Assembly: GCF_000485595.1 (NCBI RefSeq) | Contig: NW_014577518.1 | Coordinates: 182,707-239,362, forward strand | Reading direction: 5' to 3' | Source: Priapulus caudatus | Taxonomy: Eukaryota > Priapulida > Priapulimorpha > Priapulimorphida > Priapulidae | DNA length: 56,656 nt | In this document: piece after piece, positions 22,433 to 33,548 of the stretch | Numbering within the stretch: position 1 is the stretch's first letter | Layout of the letters: every line of letters starts with the position of its first letter | The notes under the pieces: model-generated | Seen by the model: only the letters and a program-made list of their open reading frames with translations | The model's database searches: none | Told to the model about the DNA's origin: nothing | Made by a program: the position numbers and the translations under genes

Positions 22433-22800
22433 CTATGTTGAACACACGTACAAATCGTCGTCGGCAGAATGACTGCCTGCGGGGTTTGCAAAGCATGAAT
22501 TCGGCAAGAGACGTGCCGACGGCGATAAAACAAAGACGTGGATGCAAGAAAAAACTCGCTTCCGAATCACGGCGCGTTTCGGTAATCGATAGACGCGAAA
22601 CCTATCAAGGGGGAAATCGATAACCGAATGCGCTGCCGATCGAGAATCGTGTGATCGTGTTTGTAATATTATCGCCCCTCGCGATGCATGCCATCTCCTC
22701 ATCTGTTACTCTTGTGTCTGTACTATTCTGCATCTACCTGTAGCTACTGTAGTACTGTAGTAGCATGATACGTACGTACTGTAGCAGTAGCCTTTTCAAG
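19801..22800. other. Intergenic, AT microsatellites
   Basis: No gene was recognised. (AT)n tracts lie at 21632-21670 and 22401-22430, the latter preceded by an AAT/ATG-type run (22360-22400). A CTGTAGTA-rich cluster with inverted copies (CTACTGTAGTACTGTAGTAG, then GTACTGTAGCAGTAG) lies at 22740-22790. Confidence 0.5.
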
Positions 22801-22879
22801 CTAACGCGGGGAGGGGTTGTGCCTTATACCGGCGCTTTGAAAACATTGATTCTGAAGATATGGCGACTGAATCACATCA

Positions 22880-22990
22880 GCCCTAAGTGCCTTGCTCAGG
22901 TGTACAACAGCAGCGGCTAAAAATGGAACTCGAACCTTTAGATCGTCTGTGTGATGTAGACGCGCTGCAATAACAAATGGTTCTAATTGA
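22880..22990. mobile_element. Possible SINE fragment
   Basis: CCTAAGTGCCTTGCTCAGGT, ACAGCAGCGGC and ACTCGAACCTTTAGATCG resemble a widespread tRNA-derived short repeat, in which AGTGCCTTGC precedes GGG.TCGAACC and a line on GATC. It is diverged and short, with no clear ends. Confidence 0.3.
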
Positions 22991-23564
22991 ATTTACACAG
23001 CGCGCACGCGATCGTGTTATTTTTGCAGCCAACGTGTAGGCCCGATTGAGTTTAGTAGAAAGTTATAGCATGAATAAGCGAAATTCGCTTATTCAGCCGT
23101 CTGCTATGTTGCACCGACTTGTCTACCCTGAGTCTAAACTCACCACTAGGTTGTATAGAAAAGCATTCGCGACGTGAAGATTGATTTGCTACCAATAGGT
23201 GCCGCTATCTACCTACGAATTTACAGGAGCGGTTGCTTCCGCTTTATCAGCTTTAACTACACTTTAATATCCGCAGCTTGCTCATTGAAATGTCCTAAAA
23301 TGCACTTGAATTAACAGCAAGCGTATTGATAATTGGCTTAAGTAGCTCATTAACGTAGCTTATTAGCGCTGTAGTTAAGAATAACTAATTAGCAACTGTA
23401 GCAGATGAGTACGTGACCTTTAGCCGCTTGACTTTCAATAGTGCCTACGTTTACCTTGTCTCTGAGACTTCGTGTTATTGTTTCTCGCTAGATCTTATGC
23501 CTCGCACGTCTGGTTCTATCATGCATGGTTCACCGCCGGCTGTCATTGTAGTAGAGCGACCGGG

Positions 23565-24020
23565 GCCCAAAAAGGGTCTTATTTAAGGAGTTACCCTTCC
23601 CCACTTTAGAACAAGGCAAATGAGGTATCGTTGGATTCGTTAGGATGTCTGCTTTATGAAAAACAATGTTTTACAGTCATATTCGAATTAAAACATTGCC
23701 ATTTAACCCCTTGTTTGATAAAACGCATAAAAATTGGTGAATTTTGGAATATCTTCATAATTGTTATTTTGGCACATTAAGAGACTGAAAACATGTTAAT
23801 ATCACATTAATTCCTTTCTGCTAAGGACACTCTCACATTATTTGGGGTTTTAACCCCTTCAATGGGGGTTTGGGCTCTTTAATACCCCAAAATCGGGGGT
23901 TTTACTCTTTTTGGCCATTTTCCAATCCTAAGTTTTGATGCAGTACCCCTCCCTTACATTAGAACAAAACAAATCTGGTCTCATTTGATTCGTAAGGATG
24001 CCAACTGTATGAATATTGAT
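23565..24020. repeat. Diverged direct repeat, two ~70-bp arms
   Basis: The left arm near 23592 (TTACCCTTCCCCACTTTAGA, then ATTCGTTAGGATGTC) matches the right arm near 23944 (GTACCCCTCCCTTACATTAG, then ATTCGTAAGGATGCC). Between them lie G/C runs of the form AACCCC and GGGGTTT. Family unknown. Confidence 0.55.
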
Positions 24021-24126
24021 GTTTGATTTGCATATTTTAATGCTAACATGGCTGATTAACACGTTCCCCGCGGATCCACGAGTCAGCTCGTGGGAACAAT
24101 CAAAACGCATCCCCGCGGATCCACAT

Positions 24127-24712
24127 AACACGTACACGCATATATACTAGTAGACAGGCAGTAACACGTACACGCATATATACTAGTAGACAGGCAGTAA
24201 CACGTACACGCATATATACTAGTAGACAGGCAGTAACACATGCACGCATATATACTACTAGACAGGCAGTAACACATACACGCATATTATATACTAGACA
24301 GGCAGTAACACGTACACGCATATATACTAGTATGCAGGCAGTAACACGTACACGCATATAATTATACTAGACAGGCAGTAACACGTACACGCATATATAC
24401 TAGACTGGCAGTAACGCGTACACGCATATATACTAGACAGGCAGTAACACGTACACGCATATAATATACTAGACAGGCGGTAACACGTACACGCATATAA
24501 TATACTAGACAGGCGGTAACACGTACACGCATATAATATATTAGACAGGCGGTAACACGTACACGCATATAATATACTAGACAGGCGGTAACACGTACAC
24601 GCATATAATATACTAGACAGGCAGTAACACGTACACGCATATATACTAGACAGTAAACAGGCAGTAACACGTACACGCATATATACTAGACAGGCAATAA
24701 CACGTACACGCG
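24127..24712. repeat. 36-bp minisatellite, about 16 units
   Basis: Units of the form AACACGTACACGCATATA, a variable ATA/TAT stretch, then ACTAGACAGGCAGT are repeated across nearly 590 bases. Two sub-types are visible: CAGGCAG with ATATATACTAG and CAGGCGG with ATAATATACTAG. Cys/Tyr-rich frames on the minus strand come only from the repeat. Preceded by two copies of CCCCGCGGATCCAC (near 24066 and 24112). Confidence 0.95.
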
Positions 24713-24937
24713 TATGCATGCGGTCAATGATGCGGTTACACATACGCGGCGGATATACTATAGGCCGTATGTGATGCTGTCACCAGCAGACATAGATCTA
24801 CACGGAGGATGGAGGTGGTGTTTGGCTGCTTGCCGACACGCATGGGAAGCTGCGTTCATTAGGCTTCATCATTAGCTGGCGGTGCGCGCTGTGATGCTGC
24901 GAAGCCTAGGTCAGTAACAATGTGAGGGGCGCCGTAG

Positions 24938-25560
24938 GGGCGTGAGGGAGGAGGGCTGGGTGAGTGTGTGTGTGAGGGAGGAGGGCCGAGTGTGTGTGAG
25001 GGAGGTGAGGGAGAGGAGTGAGGGAGGAGGGCTGGGTGAGTGTGTGTGAGGGAGGGGAGGGAGGAGGAGGGCTGAGTGTGTGTGAGGGAGGGGAATGAGG
25101 GAGGAGGGCTGAGGGAGGGGAGTGAGGGAAGAGGGCTGAGTGAGTGTGTGTGTAAGGGAGGAGGGCCGAGTGTGTGTGAGGGAGGTGAGGGAGAGGAGTG
25201 AGGGAGGAGGGCTGAGTGAGTGTGTGTGAGGGAGGGGAGGGAGGAGGAGGGCTGTGTGTATGTGAGGGAGGGGAGTGAGGGAGGAGGGCGGAGGGAGGGG
25301 AGTGAGGGATGAGTGTGAGTGAGGGGAGTGAGAGAGGAGGGCTGAGTGAGTGTGTGTGTGTGTGGGGATGGAGGTGGGGAGTGATGGAGGAGGGCTGGGT
25401 GAGTGTGTGTGAGGGAGGGGAGTGATGGAAGAGGGCTGGGTAAGTGTGAGGGAGGTGAGGGAGGTGAGGGAGGTGAGTGAGGGCTGGATGAGTGTGTGTG
25501 AGTAAGGGGAGGGAGGAGGAAGGAAGGAGAAGGTCGAGGTGGGGAGTGAGGCTGTGGTGC
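24938..25560. repeat. G-rich minisatellite with 180-bp higher-order unit
   Basis: GGAGGAGGGCTGAGTGAGTG and GAGGGAGGGGAGTGAG-type phrases alternate. GAGGGCCGAGTGTGTGTGAG appears at about 24981 and again at about 25161, with the surrounding ~115 bases nearly identical, giving a ~180-bp higher-order copy. Plus-strand runs of GGG at short spacing could form G-quadruplexes. Pro/Ser/His frames on the minus strand are artefacts. Confidence 0.9.
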
Positions 25561-26417
25561 AGGGATATTCACCTCGCTGGCTGACCGCGTGGACGTAGCC
25601 CGTGCACGCTGCGGCTCGTGCAATGTAGGAGGCACTGCTGTGATGCCTTTGTTTGCTCGAGTCTGCTGCTGTTGTGTCAGTGCAGTATGGCTTCAGTGGC
25701 TGTATGTCATTGTATTGGCTGTCCTTATACATTCGGTCAATTTCTCGATTGTGTTGTTCTTTGTGAACAAGCCTCTGTACGTCCAAACCCAAAAATCTCA
25801 TTTAATTGTAGTTGTGGAGGTATTCTAATTAACAGTCAAAAAAGTGAAAATCGGGTCTTATCATGTATCTTGTTATGAACATGTGGTGTCTTTAAACTTA
25901 CAATATCCGTAAGGTATTTCTTTGACAGAATATTGGGGTTGGGGCAAAACACCGAGATCGAAGAGGTCATTAAAAGTGGACGCATTTAGGGCCTACTTGA
26001 TTTTCCTATGCTCTTCTAATTCATCTTATCGACATATAGAACTGAACACAAAGTGAATTAATATGCCACAACACGTTGAGTTAAGCCTTAGGAATAAAAT
26101 AATTAAAGAATAAATATCAGAGAACTATAAACTTGACGCAGTTGGTGGTTGATACGTGATTCGTGATTCTCGAATCGCTCAGAGCAGAGCTCAGAGACAA
26201 TCACGTGCTGCCATCTACCGCACAGGTAAGCGTACTAAATTCCGCTTGACTGACTGGTACCTTCTCCTGCTGCGGTTTAAGATATAGCCTAGCAAGGCAG
26301 CGATGGTGGGAGACTAACTTCCCCAACACGGCACAATGGCGACGCAGGTAGAAGAACTATAGTTGTTTCACTGACTGCGCGTTGATCCTATGCTGTCGGC
26401 TACAGCACAAATCGGGG
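25561..26417. other. Upstream region of AIDA
   Basis: No gene identified. 26230-26430 probably contains the AIDA 5' UTR and promoter. An ATGGCGACGCAG/GTAGAA at 26336 looks like a start next to a donor but hits a stop if unspliced. I see no clear TATA box. Confidence 0.35.
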
Positions 26418-26444
26418 ATGGCACGAACTAATGGCGGAATCTGA
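26418..26444 (+). promoter_or_regulatory. Upstream ORF overlapping the AIDA start
   Basis: ATG at 26418 (G at +4) opens an eight-codon frame, MARTNGGI, that ends at TGA 26442-26444. It overlaps the AIDA start at 26431 in another frame, so it would be expected to lower AIDA translation if it lies in the transcript. Confidence 0.35.
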
Positions 26445-26549
26445 CAATGACATCAGCCGTCACGCGCAGGAATGGACGACAATCCTGCACAAGGGCGTGG
26501 AACACGACAACTGGGGTCAGCCTGTCGAGGCTATGCTCTACTATAAGCA
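26431..26549 (+). CDS. AIDA: AIDA exon 1
   Basis: Starts MAESDNDISRHAQEWTTILH; the later HDNWGQPVEAMLYYKQ aligns with the FDSWGQLVEAIDEYQ region of the human protein. Donor AAGCA/GTAAGT, phase 2. The ATG has A at -3 and G at +4. Confidence 0.9.
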
Positions 26550-29500
26550 GTAAGTTCTGAAGTCGTAATCAGCGAGTGAATCACTGAATGTTAATTGCTG
26601 GATGCTGGTAATGAGATTATTGCAGCGTTAATATTCACTATTCAGGCTCCATCTTTGTTTTCTTATTAGCTCATCTGACGTAGTCAGATGCAGCTTGTAC
26701 TGAGACATTGCATGATCGTCCGTGCGTCCGTCCGTCCGTGCGTGCGTCCGTCAACAGTTGGGCACAAATCTAAACGGCTCGACGTATGGATTCGAAAGTC
26801 GGGACGTGGGTGGGGGGGGGGGTGGGTAATCCGAAAACCAGATGAGACGGGATACTAGAGAAGCNNNNNNNNNNTTCAATAAAATATAATGCTAAACAAA
26901 CACGAAATCTAAGTAATACTATAGACGTATAGTAGTAGTACTAGTAGTAGCAGGAGTAGTAGTACTACAACATAGCTGTGCTGCGTGCACAAACAACATG
27001 AATAAGAGAGTTACACAGATTACGGGATACCTGATCCCGGTCGACAGTTCCAGACGCTACACTACGTGAGTGCAGCGATATATACATGGTTGTAGCATGA
27101 CGTCATGATCCGAAACATCACACCATGTGGGGTTATAACAGATATACGGCTGGTGCATTTCCACATAACGTCTAGTGCCAATTCTCAGTGTAAACACCCA
27201 TCAATCAGTCAGGCTTGCCGTGTCCTAAGATGGCTGCGAGAATTAGACTGGGACGTCACGATTCCAGATAGACTGGTACGGACGTTAATTAGGCGAAGTA
27301 TCTTTCGCTACACTAAAGTTATAGTTAGTCCAGCGTGTGAAACTTTCCACCGCGGGGCAGTCTACGCCTATTCGCCGTTCTTTCTGTGGGAAATTCTTTG
27401 GAACATCCCTCGAAGAGAGCCTCGTCGCGCCATCTATGGGACAGCATATGTACGAGAATAACTTCAGGGCGTGAAATTAAATAAATTATAAATCGCTTTT
27501 CTACACGAAAACATAACGCGCCAACCAAACAAATTAGCAATTACGACCATTGCATTTATTCTCGCCCTACGTGCACAGTCGAAAGGCTTCTGCAATCACC
27601 AGAACTCCTCAATTGACCGATTACAGGCCCATTTGACATAACCGGTGAAATTGTTCTAAATACAGAGCAGCGATTTGGATGTAATGGCGCCACCAGGTGG
27701 CGCTGTTCGCGCTTCGCGCGGATATCCGGCTGCAGATCGTCGAGTTGGGATGTCGAAGATGGGGGTCAAAGGTCAAGACAAGAGGTGTAAACGAAGGGGG
27801 AACATTCCCTCCAAGTAAGGTATAGGGAGGAAATGCAGAATTGCGGCACAAATCTAAACGGCTCGACCTAGGATCGCGATAGTCGGTGTATATAGCATCA
27901 TGGTAGGAAAAGCCATCACTGTGCCGAAATTGGAGGTCACAGGTCAAAGGTCAATGAGGCACAGGGCAGATTTTAGACATTTTCTGAGGACATATAGTCT
28001 GACGGAGCGATTGAAAAACTCTTTTGTTTCAGTGGTGACCTACCATTTTTATGGCTTTATTGAAAGGACCATGAAATGTACTTTCCGCTGAAATGCGAAG
28101 AGTAAGTGTCGGATAACCTTTTGACCCTCAAGAGGAGGGTTAAACATTGATTTGTGTCACAATGCACCATAAAACAGGAGTTTCAGGCACTCGATTTGTA
28201 TCAACCAATGGGATTTGGGAGATTATGCAGAATGCAGAAGGTTGCTGAAATGATGTGTACGCAACTGCGTATCTGCATATCTGCGCCTAACAATGGTGTC
28301 ACTACGCACAACTTAAATGTTACGTTTATAACCGTAGCAACAGACCTCAGATCAGCCCAGACGCTCTGCGGCTCTTGTTGTTCTTCTTCCCGCACGGCAC
28401 ATAGGGGCCTACTTGCCTATGCATAAACTGCAAGTAATGCCACGAACCCGATCTGGTGCTATACTAGTCGAAGATGTATTAGTGTAGCATGTTCGTGGCG
28501 CGTGTGAGCTTTGCCATTGTATACTACGGCAAATAAAATCAGGTAGGTTCGGTCATGCGCTGCTGGTTCATCTGTAGTGATAATCGCTGATTGAGTGTCG
28601 TTTTGTCTGATCACACGAAAGCATGAGCGTGGAAACAATTATACTACAGCTATCTAGATTACTTACTATATGTACTCTTTACGTTTATCGCAGGCTCGCC
28701 GAAGACATAAATGTGCAAGTCGCGCGACCCGGGTACCTAGCTGTGTGTAGGCACGAAGAAAAGGTATCGTAGGTTATATACAGAGTTGTACTGCATTGTA
28801 AGAAATGCCAACACGTTATTCCACAGTAAATGGTGTTCGGTTTAGCAGTGAAGTGTAAAACTATATCTTCTATGTAATTCTTCGTATTTGATTCTTCTTG
28901 CAAATAACCAACAAACTAACTAAATATATAATTCAATTTCGTATCCCCATTTAGAACATTCTATCGGATATTCTCGCTCAACTGGAACTACGTTGTATGG
29001 AGCTAGAAGATCCTAGCTCTCACTACGGCACACAAACGGGTAGCATTGTCAAACTTCAGCAAGGTCAGTGGGCAGCTCAGAACATACACGTTTGATGTTG
29101 ACTGAGCGCTGTTGGAACTTTTTAATTATAAAAATCATTTAATTTATAAAAAAAGTCTAATAATTAAACTTATAATTTTATAATTAAAATTATATAATAC
29201 AAACAGTTTACTTATTCTATTAAAGTTGCTTAACCTCACAGCTAAATGCTTATATAGGCCTACTGTGAGCTCGTCTATGTTGCAAAAATTCACTAGAACT
29301 CATTTGTATTGCTCCTTTCATAATATTTCTTCTCAAAATCTAAACGAAAGTAGCACCACAGTGATGGTTACACATCCGGGACACAGCGGCGCGATCGTTA
29401 ACAGTTCTTTTCTATGATAAAACAAGTTAAAATTCATTATTATATGTTTATTCAATACAAAATTCTGAAATTTGTTTAAATCATATATCGTTATCTATAT

Positions 29501-31511
29501 TACATATGCAATCAGGAAACAAATATAGTATTTTCCTTCCAGGAACTATTTGCGCTGGCGCGTATGGATACTATTTAGCGTCATTTAGCACTTCGTTGTG
29601 GCAAAACTACATCGATGTAGTTATTCAAAAATAGTCATCTTCGGAGTACATTTCTGGCTCAATGAGAACATTTCGTGATGTTTGCACACTGCAAGTATGC
29701 TCACAGTAGGTCTATATAGGCCTTTTGTTGCGAGGTCTATCAATTTTAATAGCTTGCAGTGTCCTGAAAAATGTAGCTCCGTATATATGCCTCTGAGGGC
29801 TTGAGAGAGAAAATATATAGATGAGACAGAATGGAAATAGAAAGAGGGCGAGGGAGAGAGAGTGTGAAAAGATGGTCAAACAGTGCCACGAACAGAGAAG
29901 GAGATGAAAGAGCAAACAGGAAGAGACAGACTAAGGGAGAATGAGAAAGAGAAACAGAAAGAAACCAAACTAAGGGGAAAGAGAGGGGGAGCACAGGGGT
30001 GAATGAGCAGCAAGAAAGGGGCTAGGGGGAGAGCAGGGTTGGATGGGCAGCAAGAAAGAGGGGTGAGAGAGAAACAGAGAAACAAAGTAAAGGATGGATA
30101 AAGAAAATAAGATGCGAGAGAGAGTTGGACAGGAGAACGAACGATAGGGAGAGATTGCTTTATCCCCTTTCAAAAATGCACAATTCTTGCACCTAGCAGC
30201 TTTTGCTGAACTGACGTTGTCATCGACTGGAGAATACTCACCAGAGGGTGCTGGCATCCCTTTAATGAGCAGCGAGATCCCAACAGAAGAGCTAAAATCT
30301 CAAGGGTAAATAGCAATTATGAAAGTTATTTGTCATGTATAATAAGACATTTTAGCATAATCATACCCACCATAATTGTTAAACTCTGTAGGCTGTGTAA
30401 ATTAAGGATATCACGCTCCGTTTGCATGACTAGATCCAGATTCGTTTTTCCTCTTAAAATTTAATTTGTGCATTTTTGCTTGTTATAAATGGGTGTGTGG
30501 TAATTTCAGTGTTGAAGAAACCGTGGGTGATGAAGGACACTTGGACGAGGAAGGAGAATTTGTTGATCGCGAGCAGCTTAGAAAACTACAAGGTTTGTAT
30601 CTAATATTACTATATTGCCTGTGTATATGTATCGCGATTTTATTAAAAAACAATTATTACTGAGATAATGGCGACAAACTCGGGTAAATCCTATGTGCGT
30701 TCGTTCGTTCGTTCGTTCATTCGTTCACGTGAATGTTTCACTGCTCCTTCGTTCGTACGTTCGTTCATTCGTTCTTTTGCCATACGTGCATGCGCGAGTG
30801 TCTGGGTGTGCGTGCGTGTGCACGTGCACGTCCATATTGCCGCATTGTGAAGAGAAAAGAGAAAAACCACATTTTTTAAATTTTACCGCTTTTACCAGTT
30901 ATGATTGCAACAACGTTTTTTTTATCATAACTCTCTGCTTCGGCGCTGCATCTAAACGCAGGAGTAACGCACACAAAAAGTCCAACAATAAGCAAAGCAG
31001 ATGTAAACAAAGTATTTTTGTGAATATTTTGTAGCAGAGAGCGATAACTTAGGGGGGCGGTGATAAATTTTGGGAAAGTTTTATCTAGAACTCTGCATGC
31101 TTCTGACTCTGGTTTCAATCTCGTCTCTCGCATGTATAACGAAGAGCCTGATGCGCCTTCGACCTTCTTACCTGTGCATTCTTGCCTTCTCTTCAGCGCG
31201 TTTGTCGCGCTAATGATTATAGCAGCTAGACCATAACAATATATATATATATACTGTAGCGGCTGAATATAACGCCTGTCGGCACACATTTGCACCGATT
31301 CACATATTTGTTGAATTTCGTTGGGATGGGGGAGGTGGGGGTCTATGAGAAGGCTTTACCCGCACATGTGTTCGGATATATATATTCAGCACGGAAAATA
31401 TATGACGAGTATTGGTGTGACTAGTAACGCTATATTTGTGCTAGCGCGCGGGTATGTGTGCGTGTGCGTGTGCGTGTGCGTGTGCGTGTGCGTGTGCGTG
31501 TGCGTGTGCGT

Positions 31512-31542
<31 letters not shown>

Positions 31543-33435
31543 CGCGTGTGTGTTTATTTGTGTGCGTGCGTGCGTCGCGCGCGCATGGCGTGTGTGGGTG
31601 TGTATGTGTATGTGTGTGGTGCGTGCGTTGCGTGCGTGCTTGCCGTGCGTTCGTGTGTGTTGTGTATGCTGGCATGTGTGTGTGGTGCGTGTGTCTGTGT
31701 GCGTAGTGTGTGTGCGTGTGCGTGTGTGTGCGGTGTGCGGCTGCGCGGTGTGTGTATGTGTAATTTGTGTTGTGTTTTGTGGTGTGTGTGCTGTGTGCGT
31801 GTGGTGGGGGGGGGGGGCTGTCTGTGCATGTATGTATGTATGCTATGTGTGTCTGTGTGCGTGTGCGTGTGCGTGTGCGTGTTGCGTTGTGCGTGTTAAA
31901 GCATGGCGCGTATACGTGAAGCTGACACATTGTGGGGGCAAGTATACTATTATATATATTATATATATATACTCATATATGTATATATATATATATATAT
32001 CAGCGGGTTAATAGCTGAGCAACATAAATAATAATTTTGTCATTATTAATCCCTGATATACAGTGAGAGAGCGAGAGAGAGAAAGACAGAAAGGTGGTGA
32101 AGAAGGAATAGCATCCAAATGTCACTTACACGAGTTGCCAGTATAATGAGAGGTTAACCATGTGCATCCTTTCTACACCTCGTATAGGGCAATTTGTCGC
32201 GAAACGGATATGAAACCCTACTCAGTGATCGTTCTTCCTTCATCCTCATCACTGACTGCTCTGGGTCAGAGGCACGGACAGTTGTCGTCGGTGCGATGCT
32301 TGTTTATGTACGCATTAGTACGTGTATTACATACAGACGTGTAGAGATACATGCATCTCACCTTGGAGTCATGATCATCAGTCATCAGAACGATTACTCC
32401 AAGATCTCACTGTGGTTCCACGAGTCAGTGGTCAGTGTTTGATCCCAGCATGCACGCGTGTTTGAACGTATAGCACCTATTTCAGTATAATATGTTCAGT
32501 ACATGTGTCTGAGTGAGCCTTAGTTCGTGTGTTAGGGCCCCAGTCATGTGTTTTAGTTTTGTCCATGCGCTTGAGTGAAGTCTATGTGCTTGAATCTGGG
32601 CCGGCTATTTGAGCCTATATTCCGAAGTGTTTCAGTCTAGACCGTCTATTTCGCTGTAGTGCGCGTGCCTCCCACCTATATAATCGGTAGCTCGAACAGA
32701 ATAGAGGCAATAGACCGTTAATAGAATCCGACGTTAGCAATGAAGATTTGTTGCTAAGAACCTGCGTACGTGACTTGGCGCAGTCAGTCGTTCGCACCAA
32801 TGCCCTTGTCGATAACTCAGCGCACCTTTGCGAAACCTTGCACACGCCGCACGCCGTAATCCTGGCCACCCCGACATTCAATCTACCTCAGCGGCGCTAA
32901 GATTCTAACGCGACATTGGCTGCTACTGTGGCGCGGCGATATTACGTGTATGCAAGCGTATTGATCGACCTCGATCCGCACATGTTAGCTTCTGGTTCGT
33001 CGCTATACTCACTCAGATGTGCGAAGGCAGGAACGCGATATACTAGATAGCATTTACGTGCATGTGAGGTAGGAATTTGTCATTTGTCATTATCTACCCC
33101 TGATATATATATATATATTATATATCTATCTGTACCTGCGAAACACAATTCGCCGATGTTTACCTTCGCTTGCAGGCACCCTGCTTCCCCGCATTGCGTT
33201 GCGGGCGGGAAAGACGGTCCTGTCGATATACGTGGAGAAAATCGGAATTAAGAACGCGAGCGAGCTGATCGATCCGTACCTGACTGTCTCCGTGCGAGGT
33301 GCGCAACTAGACGATCGATTCACGCAGAAAAAGCGCGCGCGCCACTCCCAGTAAAGATTACTGAAGTTGAAACTTGGCAATCGTCTACGTTCTCGCATAT
33401 CAAATGAATGAAATGTTCAACGCACAAGAAAAAAC

Positions 33436-33476
<41 letters not shown>

Positions 33477-33508
33477 CGTAATAGCAATATATAACCATAA
33501 TAATAATA

Positions 33509-33548
<40 letters not shown>

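Noticed and set aside
24127-24712. Considered as a CRISPR-like array
   Set aside because: Units are contiguous with no unique spacers, and the genome is eukaryotic.
24083-25801. Several 85-296 codon minus-strand frames
   Set aside because: Produced by the two minisatellites; the peptide repeats follow the DNA repeat exactly.
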